From Hyphomicrobiales bacterium (GTDB taxonomy: Bacteria; Pseudomonadota; Alphaproteobacteria; Rhizobiales; Xanthobacteraceae), in the NCBI GenBank assembly GCA_017304505.1, contig JAFKKQ010000334.1:1-11906 (forward strand): a stretch of DNA of 11,906 bases. Direction: 5' to 3'. Position numbers and translations under genes: made by a program. Below are positions 1 to 6,377 of this stretch, piece after piece; positions within the stretch are counted from its first letter, which is position 1; each line of letters begins with the position of its first letter. Below the pieces are notes generated by a model that was given only the letters and a program-made list of their open reading frames with translations, did not search any database and had not been told where the DNA came from.

Positions 1-6
1 AATACC

Positions 7-243
7 ATGCGTAAAGTTGCGCTCCTCGCGGCGGTCGTTTTGGCCGCGGCGTTCACTGTCACGTCGGCCGATGCGGCCACAAAGGCGAAGGCGAAACCCG
101 ATCCGGCGATCGCGGCTCAGGAGAACTCGGCCAAGCTGTTCCGCGACGGGCTGAACCCGTATGAGGCGACAGCCAAGGCGGCTGCTAAGCCTGCGAAGAA
201 GATGAAAAAGGCAAAGAAGACCAAGAAGGCGAAGAAGAAGTAA
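7..243 (+). CDS. small exported lysine-rich protein, function unknown
   Basis: A 78-residue protein I do not recognise as a named family. The first 23 residues form a clear Sec signal peptide: a basic start (MRK), a hydrophobic Ala/Val/Leu core, and a likely cleavage site after Ala-Asp-Ala before ATKAKAK. The mature part of about 55 residues has no Cys and no Trp. Its centre (about residues 38-55) is a short ordered-looking stretch with Phe, Leu-Asn-Pro and Tyr. The last 20 residues are almost only Lys and Ala, ending in three Lys. Such tails occur on small periplasmic or nucleic-acid/polyanion-binding proteins of Hyphomicrobiales, but that is inference. The ATG lies 6 bases from the window edge, so its ribosome site cannot be seen. 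It converges with glnD across a 155-base gap that holds no further gene. Confidence 0.72.
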   Translation: MRKVALLAAVVLAAAFTVTSADAATKAKAKPDPAIAAQENSAKLFRDGLNPYEATAKAAAKPAKKMKKAKKTKKAKKK

Positions 244-398
244 TAGCCTTTCATTTCGCCACCGGCTGGTGCAATGCGACCGGTCGGTGTGTTTCGAGAG
301 ATCGAATGGATTCGGCGTCCGATGCATCGGCATCGCGGCGCCGTTTCCGTTTTTACGCAGAACGCCGTGGCCGCCGGACAGCGTCCGTGCGTTAAGAG

Positions 399-3203
399 TT
401 ATCCGACAGCCGCGGTCCGCGCGGCGCGCTCGACCGGCGCGAACAATTGCGCCAGCGCGCGTTTGATGGCCATCTCGCGAGTCGGCGAGGAGATCTTCGC
501 GCCCAGAAGGTCGGTGACGTAGAACACGTCGATCATGCGTTCGCCGAACGTCGCCACGTGCGCCGAGGTGATGTTGAGGTTGAGCTTCGACAGCGTTGCC
601 GTCAGTTCGTAAAGCAGGCCGGGCCGGTCGAGGCCGGTCACTTCGATCACGGTATAACGGTTGGACCACTGATTGTGGATCGTGACCTCCGGCTCGATGG
701 CGAAAGCCTTGAAGCGGCCCTTCGCGGCGGCACGGCGCGCCACCACCTCCGGCAGCTTGAGCGTGCCGCTCAGCGCCTGCTCGATGGTGTCGGCGATGCG
801 CGCGGCGCGGCGCGCCTCGTCCTCGTCGTGATCGAATTCGCGCGACACCGATACGGTGTCGAGCGCGCGCCCGTCGGTGGTGGTGAAAATCTGCGCATCG
901 ACGATGTTGGCGCCGGCGGCGGCGCACGCGCCCGCGAGCGTCGACAACAGCCAGGGATGATCCGGCGCAAGGATGGTCAGCTCGGTGACGCTGCGCGCCG
1001 CGTCGAGCGACGATGTGGTGGCCACGAGTTTTCCTGCGTCTTCCGCCGCGCCCACGAAACGGGCATGGGCGACGCGATGCGGCAGGTCGACCTTGAGCCA
1101 ATAGGCCGGATAATGCCGGGCGATGTAGGCGTCGATCCGTTCCGGCGGCCAGTCGCTGAGTTCGGCGCGCAGTTCGCTTTGCGCGATAGCGACACGCTGC
1201 GCGCGATTGACCTCCGAGAAGCCGCCGGTGAGCGCCGGCTCGGTTTCGTAATACAGCGTGCGCAGCAGTTGCGCCTTCCAGCCGTTCCAGACGCCGGGGC
1301 CGACGGCGCGGATGTCGGCGGTGGTGAGGATGGTGAGGAGCTTCATCCGCTCAAGCGATTGCACCACGGCAGCGAAGTTCTCGATGGTCTTGCGGTCGGA
1401 CAGGTCGCGCGACTGCGCCACCGTCGACATGACGAGGTGATTCTCCACCAGCCACGACACGGTCTCGGTGTCGGCGGCTGAAAGCCCCAGCCGCGGGCAG
1501 AACGCACGGGCAACGCGCGCACCTGCGACCGAATGGTCCTCGATCCGTCCCTTGGCGATGTCGTGAAGGAACATCGCGACGTAAAGCAGCGTGCGGTGCT
1601 CCGGCAGGATCTTCTTTATCAGATCGTTGGCGAGCGCGAACTCCACGTTCGTGCCGCGCTCGATCTCCGCCAGGATGCCGATGCAGCGCAGCAGATGCTC
1701 GTCCACCGTGTAATGGTGGTACATGTTGAATTGCATCATCGCGACGACGCGGCCGAAGGCGCGCACGAAACGGCCAAGCACGCCGGTCTCGTTCATGCGC
1801 CGCAGAACGATCTCGGCGTCGTGCGAGGTCAGGATCTCGAGGAACAGCCGGTTCGCTTCGGGATCGTGCCGCAGCTTGGGTCCGATCAGCCGCAGCGACT
1901 TGTTGGCGGCGTGCATGGCATCGGGATGCAGAACGAGATTGTGCTTCTGCGCAAGGCGGAACATCCGGATCAGGTTGACCGGGTCGCGTGTGAACACGTC
2001 CTTGCCGGCCACCGTGAGGCGGTTGTTGTCGTCGAAGAAATCCTCGCTTTCGGGCAGCGCACGGCGGCCGCGCGGACGAAGCCGCGCCATCACCCGGCTC
2101 AACACCGGCGCGGGCTTGGCCTGCCGGTCCTCAAGCTCCGCGCACATGATGGCGGTGAGATCGCCAACGTCCTTCGCGATCAGGAAGTAGTGCTTCATGA
2201 ACCGCTCGACGTCGCGCAGGCCGGGGCGCTCGGTGTATCCGAGCCGCACGGCGATCTCGCGCTGGATGTCGAACGACAGCCGTTCCTCGGCGCGGCCGGT
2301 GATGAAATGCAGGTGGCAGCGGACCGACCAGAGGAAATCCTCGCAGCGCCGGAATAGCCTGATCTCTTCATGGTCGAACACGCCGCGATCGACGAGGTCT
2401 TCGACGTCGCGCACGCGATAGACATATTTCGCGATCCAGAACAGCGTGTGCAGATCGCGCAAGCCCCCCTTGCCGTCCTTGACGTTGGGCTCGACCAGGT
2501 AGCGCGACTGGCCGGCGCGGCGGTGGCGTTCCTCGCGTTCGGCCAGTTTTGCGGCGACGAACTCGGGGCCGGTGCCCTGCACGACCTGCTTGTCGAAGCG
2601 CGCCATCAATTCGTCGAATAGATGCCGATCGCCGAGCAGGAACCGCGATTCAAGGATCGAGGTGCGGATCGTCATGTCCGCCTTGGCCTGGCGGATGCAT
2701 TCGTCGATCGAGCGCGTGGCGTGACCGACCTTCAGTCCCAGATCCCAGAGGCAGTAGAGGATCGCCTCGGCGACCTGCTCGCCCCACGCCGTCTGCTTGT
2801 AAGGCAGCAGGAACAACAGATCGATATCGGAGCCCGGCGCCATCAGTCCGCGGCCATAACCTCCGGTCGCGACGATGGCCATGCGTTCGGCCTCGGACGG
2901 ATTCTCCGACGGGTAGAGATGCTTGATCACGAACTCGAACAGCACGCGGACAATGTCGTCGTGCAGGACGCACAGCCGCTCGGCGCAATGCCGGCCCTGG
3001 CGATCCTTCAGCAGCATGCTTTCCGCTTGCTCGCGGCCGTCGGTTAGCACGGTCTTGAGCCGCTGGGTCACCGCGCGCCGGAGGCTCTGCTCGGAGCCGG
3101 CGTGCTCGTCGGCGAAGACCGCAAGCTCGGCGGCAAGCGCCTGTTCATCGAACAGGCTGCTGTCGCGGGTGCGGAGCGTGTCGGTGTCAGGCATCACGGG
3201 CAT
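399..3203 (-). CDS. glnD: bifunctional [protein-PII] uridylyltransferase / uridylyl-removing enzyme GlnD
   Basis: Full-length GlnD, 934 residues, the usual size in this group. It senses glutamine and adds UMP to, or removes it from, PII proteins (GlnB/GlnK), setting glutamine synthetase activity and nitrogen-regulated transcription in the cytoplasm. Visible domains: nucleotidyltransferase, with GGYGRGL at 114-120 and the metal-binding GSDIDLL at 124-130; the GlnD-specific region with VKDGKGGLRDLH near 241-252; an HD hydrolase domain with HH at 496-497, HD at 547-548 followed by IAKG, and EDHS near 555-558; and two C-terminal ACT domains at about 738-800 and 850-920, each with the D-x-P-(W/G)-L-L motif. 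All catalytic residues I can check are present, so it should be functional. Two nearby ATGs (3203 and 3194) are possible starts; neither has a clear Shine-Dalgarno, and I keep the longer. It is divergent from the importer operon, with 331 bases between start codons. Confidence 0.97.
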   Translation of the reverse strand: MPVMPDTDTLRTRDSSLFDEQALAAELAVFADEHAGSEQSLRRAVTQRLKTVLTDGREQAESMLLKDRQGRHCAERLCVLHDDIVRVLFEFVIKHLYPSENPSEAERMAIVATGGYGRGLMAPGSDIDLLFLLPYKQTAWGEQVAEAILYCLWDLGLKVGHATRSIDECIRQAKADMTIRTSILESRFLLGDRHLFDELMARFDKQVVQGTGPEFVAAKLAEREERHRRAGQSRYLVEPNVKDGKGGLRDLHTLFWIAKYVYRVRDVEDLVDRGVFDHEEIRLFRRCEDFLWSVRCHLHFITGRAEERLSFDIQREIAVRLGYTERPGLRDVERFMKHYFLIAKDVGDLTAIMCAELEDRQAKPAPVLSRVMARLRPRGRRALPESEDFFDDNNRLTVAGKDVFTRDPVNLIRMFRLAQKHNLVLHPDAMHAANKSLRLIGPKLRHDPEANRLFLEILTSHDAEIVLRRMNETGVLGRFVRAFGRVVAMMQFNMYHHYTVDEHLLRCIGILAEIERGTNVEFALANDLIKKILPEHRTLLYVAMFLHDIAKGRIEDHSVAGARVARAFCPRLGLSAADTETVSWLVENHLVMSTVAQSRDLSDRKTIENFAAVVQSLERMKLLTILTTADIRAVGPGVWNGWKAQLLRTLYYETEPALTGGFSEVNRAQRVAIAQSELRAELSDWPPERIDAYIARHYPAYWLKVDLPHRVAHARFVGAAEDAGKLVATTSSLDAARSVTELTILAPDHPWLLSTLAGACAAAGANIVDAQIFTTTDGRALDTVSVSREFDHDEDEARRAARIADTIEQALSGTLKLPEVVARRAAAKGRFKAFAIEPEVTIHNQWSNRYTVIEVTGLDRPGLLYELTATLSKLNLNITSAHVATFGERMIDVFYVTDLLGAKISSPTREMAIKRALAQLFAPVERAARTAAVG

Positions 3204-3332
3204 CCGGATAACGAAGCGCGCTCATCATGTCACGGCGGCTGCGCGCCATACGAAAAAACAACACCACTCCCGCGGTTGCCTAAAGGGGAAGCAAATTCCC
3301 TTGTTCGGCTTCGTCCGGATATATTTTTCTCG

Positions 3333-3360
3333 TTGACTATCAATAGCTTAGGAGCATATT
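3333..3360 (+). promoter_or_regulatory. probable sigma70-type promoter of the ABC importer operon
   Basis: TTGACT at 3333-3338 is a 5/6 match to the -35 consensus. CATATT at 3355-3360, after a 16-base spacer, is a 4/6 match to the -10. It sits in an AT-rich patch (about 3310-3365) that contrasts with the GC-rich surroundings. Predicted transcription start is about 3366-3368, exactly where the riboswitch P1 stem begins (3369), which independently supports the call. TTGA-CTA-TCAA (3333-3343) is a small inverted repeat over the -35 and might be an operator, but it is too short to insist on. Confidence 0.6.
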
Positions 3361-3364
3361 CAAA

Positions 3365-3423
3365 CCGCAGCGCCGATTTGAGCGAGCAGCTTGCGGGCGC
3401 TTAACAAATGCAGCTAAAGCGGT
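3365..3423 (+). promoter_or_regulatory. SAM-II (SAM-alpha) riboswitch aptamer
   Basis: An H-type pseudoknot that binds S-adenosylmethionine, typical of alphaproteobacterial methionine genes. Seen here: P1 pairs AGCGCC (3369-3374) with GGCGCT (3396-3401). The hairpin loop opens with GATTTGA (3375-3381), the family's conserved U-rich loop, whose ATTTG (3376-3380) is complementary to CAAAT in the tail (3405-3409). The pseudoknot pairs loop AGC (3388-3390) and TGC (3392-3394) with tail GCT (3413-3415) and GCA (3410-3412), leaving U3391 bulged. The tail ends with the hallmark AGCTAAA (3412-3418). Recalled against the crystallised environmental SAM-II RNA, loop, TTGC, P1 3' strand, AAATG and AGCTAAA elements occur in the same order and spacing. 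It lies between the predicted transcription start and the importer genes and should lower their expression when SAM is plentiful. No covariance-model search was run. Confidence 0.88.
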
Positions 3424-3475
3424 CGGGGCCCGCCCCGTCGCGCAAGCTGACAGGCGGGCATTCGTTTGCCCGCCT
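3424..3475 (+). promoter_or_regulatory. structured leader downstream of the riboswitch: two GC-rich hairpins
   Basis: The first hairpin pairs CGGGG (3424-3428) with CCCCG (3433-3437) around a 4-base loop, one base after the aptamer. The second is a perfect 9-bp stem, AGGCGGGCA (3452-3460) with TGCCCGCCT (3467-3475), around TTCGTT. Neither has a uridine run after it, so a simple intrinsic terminator is not shown. The second stem could still act as a Rho-linked or weak terminator, or as part of the expression platform. From 3476 to the Shine-Dalgarno at 3525 I see no other structure. With the promoter and aptamer, these are all I can identify in the gene-free gap 3204-3534. Its left part (3204-3332, toward glnD) holds only a weak GGGAA/TTCCC hairpin at 3286-3300. 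Confidence 0.5.
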
Positions 3476-3524
3476 TCATCGAAAGCGGCCCGGCGTCGAT
3501 GACGCGGCCGGCCGCGCAACGTGT

Positions 3525-3529
3525 GGAGG
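3525..3529 (+). promoter_or_regulatory. Shine-Dalgarno fixing a GTG start for the binding-protein gene
   Basis: GGAGG at 3525-3529 stands 5 bases before GTG at 3535-3537. In-frame ATGs further upstream, including 3499, lack a comparable site. Starting at 3535 puts the signal peptide at the very N-terminus, as expected for a periplasmic binding protein. Upstream starts would add up to 23 residues of non-hydrophobic sequence and would run into the leader hairpin. Confidence 0.8.
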
Positions 3530-3534
3530 TGCCT

Positions 3535-4515
3535 GTGATAAGCGTAACCATCCTGTCCCGCCGTTCCCTGCTGGCATCCGTGCTGATCGCCGGCCTGCTG
3601 CCGACGGCGGCATTCGGTGCGGACAAGCCAAAGACCATCACCATCGATTGGGCGACCTACAATCCGGTGTCGATGGTGCTCAAGGACAAGGGGCTGCTGG
3701 AGAAGGAGTTCGCCAAGGATGGCATCGCCATCCGCTGGGTGCAGACGCTCGGCTCCAACAAGGCGCTGGAGTTCCTCAACGCCGGCTCGATCGATTTCGG
3801 TTCGACCGCTGGTTCGGCGGCCTTGCTGGCGAAGATCAACGGCAACCCGATCAAGTCGATCTATGTCTACTCGCAGCCGGAGTGGACCGCGCTTGTGACC
3901 CGCAAGGACACCACGATCAACAAGATCGAAGATCTCAAGGGCAAGCGCGTCGCGGTAACCCGCGGCACCGACCCGCATATCTTCCTGGTTCGTGCGCTGC
4001 AGAGCGTGAAGCTCACCGAAAAGGATATCGTGCCGGTCCTGCTCCAGCATCCCGACGGCAAGACCGCGCTGATCCGCGGCGATGTCGATGCCTGGGCCGG
4101 CCTCGATCCGATGATGGCGCAGGCCGAGATCGAGAACGGCGCGCGGCTATTCTACCGCAACAGGAACGCCAACACCTGGGGCATCCTCAATGTCCGCGAG
4201 GAGTTTCTCAAGGACCATCCCGATCTCGTGAAGCGTGTGCTGGCGGTCTACGAGCAGGCCCGCAAATATTCGCTGGCCAACTATGACGATGAGAAGCGCG
4301 TCTTCATTGCGGTCACCAAGCTGCCGGGCCCGGTGGTCGACAAGCAGCTCAAGGAGCGCACCGACATCACCTCGAGCAAGATCGGCGCGCCGCAGCGCGA
4401 GTCGATCCTGGCCGCCGGGCTGGCGTTGCAGCAGGCCGGCGTCATCAAGGCTGGCGTCGATGTGAAGGGCGCCCTCGATGCGCTGATCGACGATAGCGTT
4501 CCGCTGACGAACTGA
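3535..4515 (+). CDS. SsuA/NMT1-type ABC transporter periplasmic substrate-binding protein
   Basis: A 326-residue binding protein of the sulfonate/taurine/nitrate (SsuA, NMT1/THI5-like) family. It would capture a small solute in the periplasm and hand it to the permease encoded next. The signal peptide covers about residues 1-29 (MISVTILSRRSLL, hydrophobic core, AAFGA before DKPKTI); SRRSLLA also resembles a twin-arginine signal. Family features: YNPVSMVLKDKGLLEKEF near 42-59, the LGSNKALEFLNAGSIDFGSTAGSAAL region that lines the ligand cleft, DLKGKRVAVTRGTDPH around 133-148, and GDVDAWAGLDPMMAQAE. Aliphatic sulfonates are the family's default substrate, and the SAM-II riboswitch upstream supports a sulfur compound (sulfonate, sulfur ester, or possibly a methionine-related molecule) rather than nitrate. 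The exact ligand cannot be read from sequence. It is the first gene of an A-C-B operon, 100 bases before the permease. Confidence 0.9.
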   Translation: MISVTILSRRSLLASVLIAGLLPTAAFGADKPKTITIDWATYNPVSMVLKDKGLLEKEFAKDGIAIRWVQTLGSNKALEFLNAGSIDFGSTAGSAALLAKINGNPIKSIYVYSQPEWTALVTRKDTTINKIEDLKGKRVAVTRGTDPHIFLVRALQSVKLTEKDIVPVLLQHPDGKTALIRGDVDAWAGLDPMMAQAEIENGARLFYRNRNANTWGILNVREEFLKDHPDLVKRVLAVYEQARKYSLANYDDEKRVFIAVTKLPGPVVDKQLKERTDITSSKIGAPQRESILAAGLALQQAGVIKAGVDVKGALDALIDDSVPLTN

Positions 4516-4615
4516 GAGGCATGATGCTGTTCGCGTGTCGCTCCGGGCTCGCGTCCCCGAGCGATCGCGGCAGCAGGGCCGCCAGGCATTGAGTGTTCAT
4601 GCGTTGGGTGTTCCG

Positions 4616-5455
4616 ATGTCGCTTTTATCCATGACCATCGCCGCCGGGCAGGCCACGGCGGAACAGCGCCCGTCGCGCCGCGACCGGCTGGCGCGCTACG
4701 GCCGGCCGGCGCTCGGCCTGATCCTGCCGGTCGGTGCGGCGTTACTTTGGGAATTGCTGGTGCGGATGGGCTTCTCCGACGGCCGGCTGGTGCCGCCGCC
4801 CTCGGTGATCTTCGCGGCCTTTGTCGAACTGGCGCAGAGCGGCGAATTGCAGCGCCATGTGGTTGTCACCAGCCTGCGGGTCGCCGCGGGATTCGGCATC
4901 GGCCTCGTTGCCGGCACGCTGATGGGCGCAGCCACCGGCTATTCGACGCTACTGCGCCGGCTGCTCGATCCGACCTTGCAGGCGCTGCGCGCCATTCCGT
5001 CGATTGCCTGGGTGCCGCTGTTCATTCTGTGGCTCGGCATCTTCGAAGGCTCGAAGATCACCTTGATCGCGGTCGGCGTGTTCTTCCCGGTCTATCTCGG
5101 CGTCATGGGCGCGATCATGTCGGTCGACCGCAAGCTGGTCGAAGTCGGCCGGGCGTTCCGCCTGTCCGACACGGCGATGGTCCGGCGTATCCTGCTGCCG
5201 GCGGTGCTGCCGGCCTATGTGATCTCGCTGCGGTCGGGCCTGGGGCTCGGCTGGATGTTCGTCGTCGCGGCCGAACTGCTCGGCGCGTCCGAGGGGCTGG
5301 GTTATCTCCTGATCGACGGCCAGCAACTCGGCAAGCCGGCGCAGATCGTCGCCGCCATCGTGGCCTTCGCCATCATCGGTAAGACCACGGACTGGATCAT
5401 CGCCGCCGTCGCCGCGCCGTTCCTGCGCTGGGAAGACGGCTTCGTGCGGAACTGA
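4616..5455 (+). CDS. SsuC-type ABC transporter permease
   Basis: A 279-residue inner-membrane permease of the SsuC/TauC/NrtB family (binding-protein-dependent transport inner membrane component). About six membrane segments are visible: roughly 32-51, 87-108, 126-142, 146-167, 203-222 and 242-264. The cytoplasmic EAA loop, which docks on the ATPase, reads EVGRAFRLSDTAMVRRILLP (176-195), with the conserved Gly and the terminal Leu-Pro. AAELLGASEGLGYL (218-231) is also typical of the family. The ATG at 4616 gives the family's usual length. A GTG at 4535 would add 27 polar residues, and an ATG at 4631 is also possible; none has a strong Shine-Dalgarno. The 100-base gap before it contains an imperfect stem (about 4541-4561) but no gene. 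It overlaps nothing and is followed 11 bases later by the ATPase gene. Confidence 0.92.
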   Translation: MSLLSMTIAAGQATAEQRPSRRDRLARYGRPALGLILPVGAALLWELLVRMGFSDGRLVPPPSVIFAAFVELAQSGELQRHVVVTSLRVAAGFGIGLVAGTLMGAATGYSTLLRRLLDPTLQALRAIPSIAWVPLFILWLGIFEGSKITLIAVGVFFPVYLGVMGAIMSVDRKLVEVGRAFRLSDTAMVRRILLPAVLPAYVISLRSGLGLGWMFVVAAELLGASEGLGYLLIDGQQLGKPAQIVAAIVAFAIIGKTTDWIIAAVAAPFLRWEDGFVRN

Positions 5456-5466
5456 TTGAGGGTTCG

Positions 5467-6258
5467 ATGCTGAGTCTGAAACGAGTCGGCAAGACCTATC
5501 CCAACGGCGTGCGCGCACTCGATGCTATCACGCTCGACGTTGCGCCGGGTGAGATCGTGGCCGTGATCGGCGGCTCCGGCTGCGGCAAGTCGACGTTGCT
5601 GCGCGCCGTCGGCGGCCTCGATGCGCCGACGCAAGGCTCGATCGCCCTCGATGGCGCGCCGGTTACCAAGCCGCACGAGAAGATCGGCATCGTCTTCCAA
5701 GAGTCGCGCCTGCTGCCGTGGCTTCGCGTCGCCGACAACGTCGGCTTCGGCATCGAAGGACGGCCGAAAAGCGAGCGCCAGAAGCGGGTGTCCTTCGCGC
5801 TCGATCGCGTCGGGCTTTCCGACAAGGCGGGCGTGTGGCCGCGCGAACTGTCCGGCGGGCAGGAGCAGCGTGTCGCCATCGCCCGCGCGCTGGTGCCCCG
5901 GACGCAGGAGCTGCTGCTGGACGAGCCGTTCTCCGCACTCGATGCCTTCACCCGCGTCGATCTTCAGGACCATCTCCTCAACCTCTAGGCGGAGTCCAAG
6001 CCGACGCTCATTCTTGTCACCCACGATGTCGAGGAGGCCGTCGTTCTCGCGGATCGGCTCGTGGTGATGCGGCCGCAACCCGGCCGGTTGTCCGACGAGA
6101 TCGCAATCGAGCTTCCGCGTCCGCGCGACCGCCAGTCCGCGGCGTTCGATGCCGCCAAGCGCCGGGTCCTGGCGGCGCTCGACCGCTCGCTGGGCCGTAT
6201 GACCGCCGTGGCCGACAGCGAGCCGAAGGCGGCTCAGGGCGCGGCGATGTGGTGGTAG
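5467..6258 (+). pseudogene. SsuB-type ABC transporter ATPase interrupted by an in-frame amber codon
   Basis: The ATPase subunit that should power this importer. The first 173 codons contain Walker A GGSGCGKST (35-43), Q-loop Q78, signature LSGGQEQ (128-134), Walker B LLLDEP (149-154) and D-loop SALD (156-159). Codon 174 is TAG (5986-5988). The same frame then runs open for 89 more codons to TAG at 6256-6258. It encodes AESKPTLILVTHDVEEAV with the H-loop His (residue 186 counted through), then LADRLVVMRP and a normal C-terminal tail. In related SsuB proteins a Trp usually sits here, so a single TGG-to-TAG change explains it. The truncated product lacks the H-loop and C-terminal part and should not hydrolyse ATP productively. 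GAGGG at 5458-5462, four bases before the ATG, is a good ribosome site. Alternatives are a base-calling error, amber suppression, or a recent real null mutation; the intact downstream frame argues against an old pseudogene. Confidence 0.88.
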
Positions 6259-6270
6259 TTGCTGCCCGTC

Positions 6271-6292
6271 ACGCCCTGCGAGAGCAGGGCGT
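6271..6292 (+). terminator. stem-loop after the importer operon, possible terminator
   Basis: A perfect 9-bp stem, ACGCCCTGC (6271-6279) with GCAGGGCGT (6284-6292), closed by a GAGA tetraloop of the stable GNRA type. It lies 12 bases after the final stop of the ATPase frame. There is no T-run after it, so it may act as a weak or Rho-assisted terminator or an mRNA 3'-end stabiliser, or be half of a palindromic repeat pair with the hairpin at 6337-6361. Confidence 0.5.
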
Positions 6293-6336
6293 CCCGTCCT
6301 CCGTGACATTGCTGTAGACTGCGCTTCAGTTCGTGG

Positions 6337-6361
6337 ATCGCCCGCCCTCCGCGCGGGCGAT
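6337..6361 (+). repeat. REP-like palindrome abutting the alcohol dehydrogenase ribosome site
   Basis: A perfect 9-bp inverted repeat, ATCGCCCGC (6337-6345) and GCGGGCGAT (6353-6361), with a 7-base loop. The core GGATCGCCCGCC...GCGGGCGATGACA matches a dispersed palindrome I recall as common between genes in Bradyrhizobium-type genomes (memory, not searched). It ends only 7 bases before the Shine-Dalgarno GGAGG (6369-6373) of the next gene, so it would form a hairpin in that leader. Confidence 0.6.
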
Positions 6362-6377
6362 GACAGCCGGAGGTCTT

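Noticed and set aside
319..330. Perfect 12-bp palindrome CCGATGCATCGG as an operator
   Set aside because: It lies downstream of two convergent genes, where no promoter is expected. It has no loop to form a terminator, and a palindrome of this length could arise by chance in the window.
375..387. CGGAC-AGC-GTCCG stem as a glnD terminator
   Set aside because: Only 5 bp with a 3-base loop and no T-run on the minus strand. Too weak to annotate, although a short outer AACGC/GCGTT pairing (361-365 with 389-393) could extend it.
447..2357. Long open frames on the plus strand opposite glnD (447-1481 and 1533-2357)
   Set aside because: They are antisense shadows of GlnD in a GC-rich genome. Their translations are rich in Arg, Ala, Asp and His, with no domain, while the minus-strand frame has complete GlnD motifs.
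3204..3332. Promoter for glnD on the minus strand
   Set aside because: Candidate hexamers such as TTGATA near 3338-3343 have unsuitable spacing to any -10. I could not choose one.
6061..6258. Independent small gene starting at ATG or GTG near 6061
   Set aside because: It lies in the same frame as the ATPase and continues its C-terminal domain. No ribosome site is suitably placed.
3535..6258. Nitrate or bicarbonate importer assignment for the ABC operon
   Set aside because: The binding protein is shorter than NrtA/CmpA, no response regulator or nitrate reductase gene is nearby, and the SAM-II element points to sulfur.
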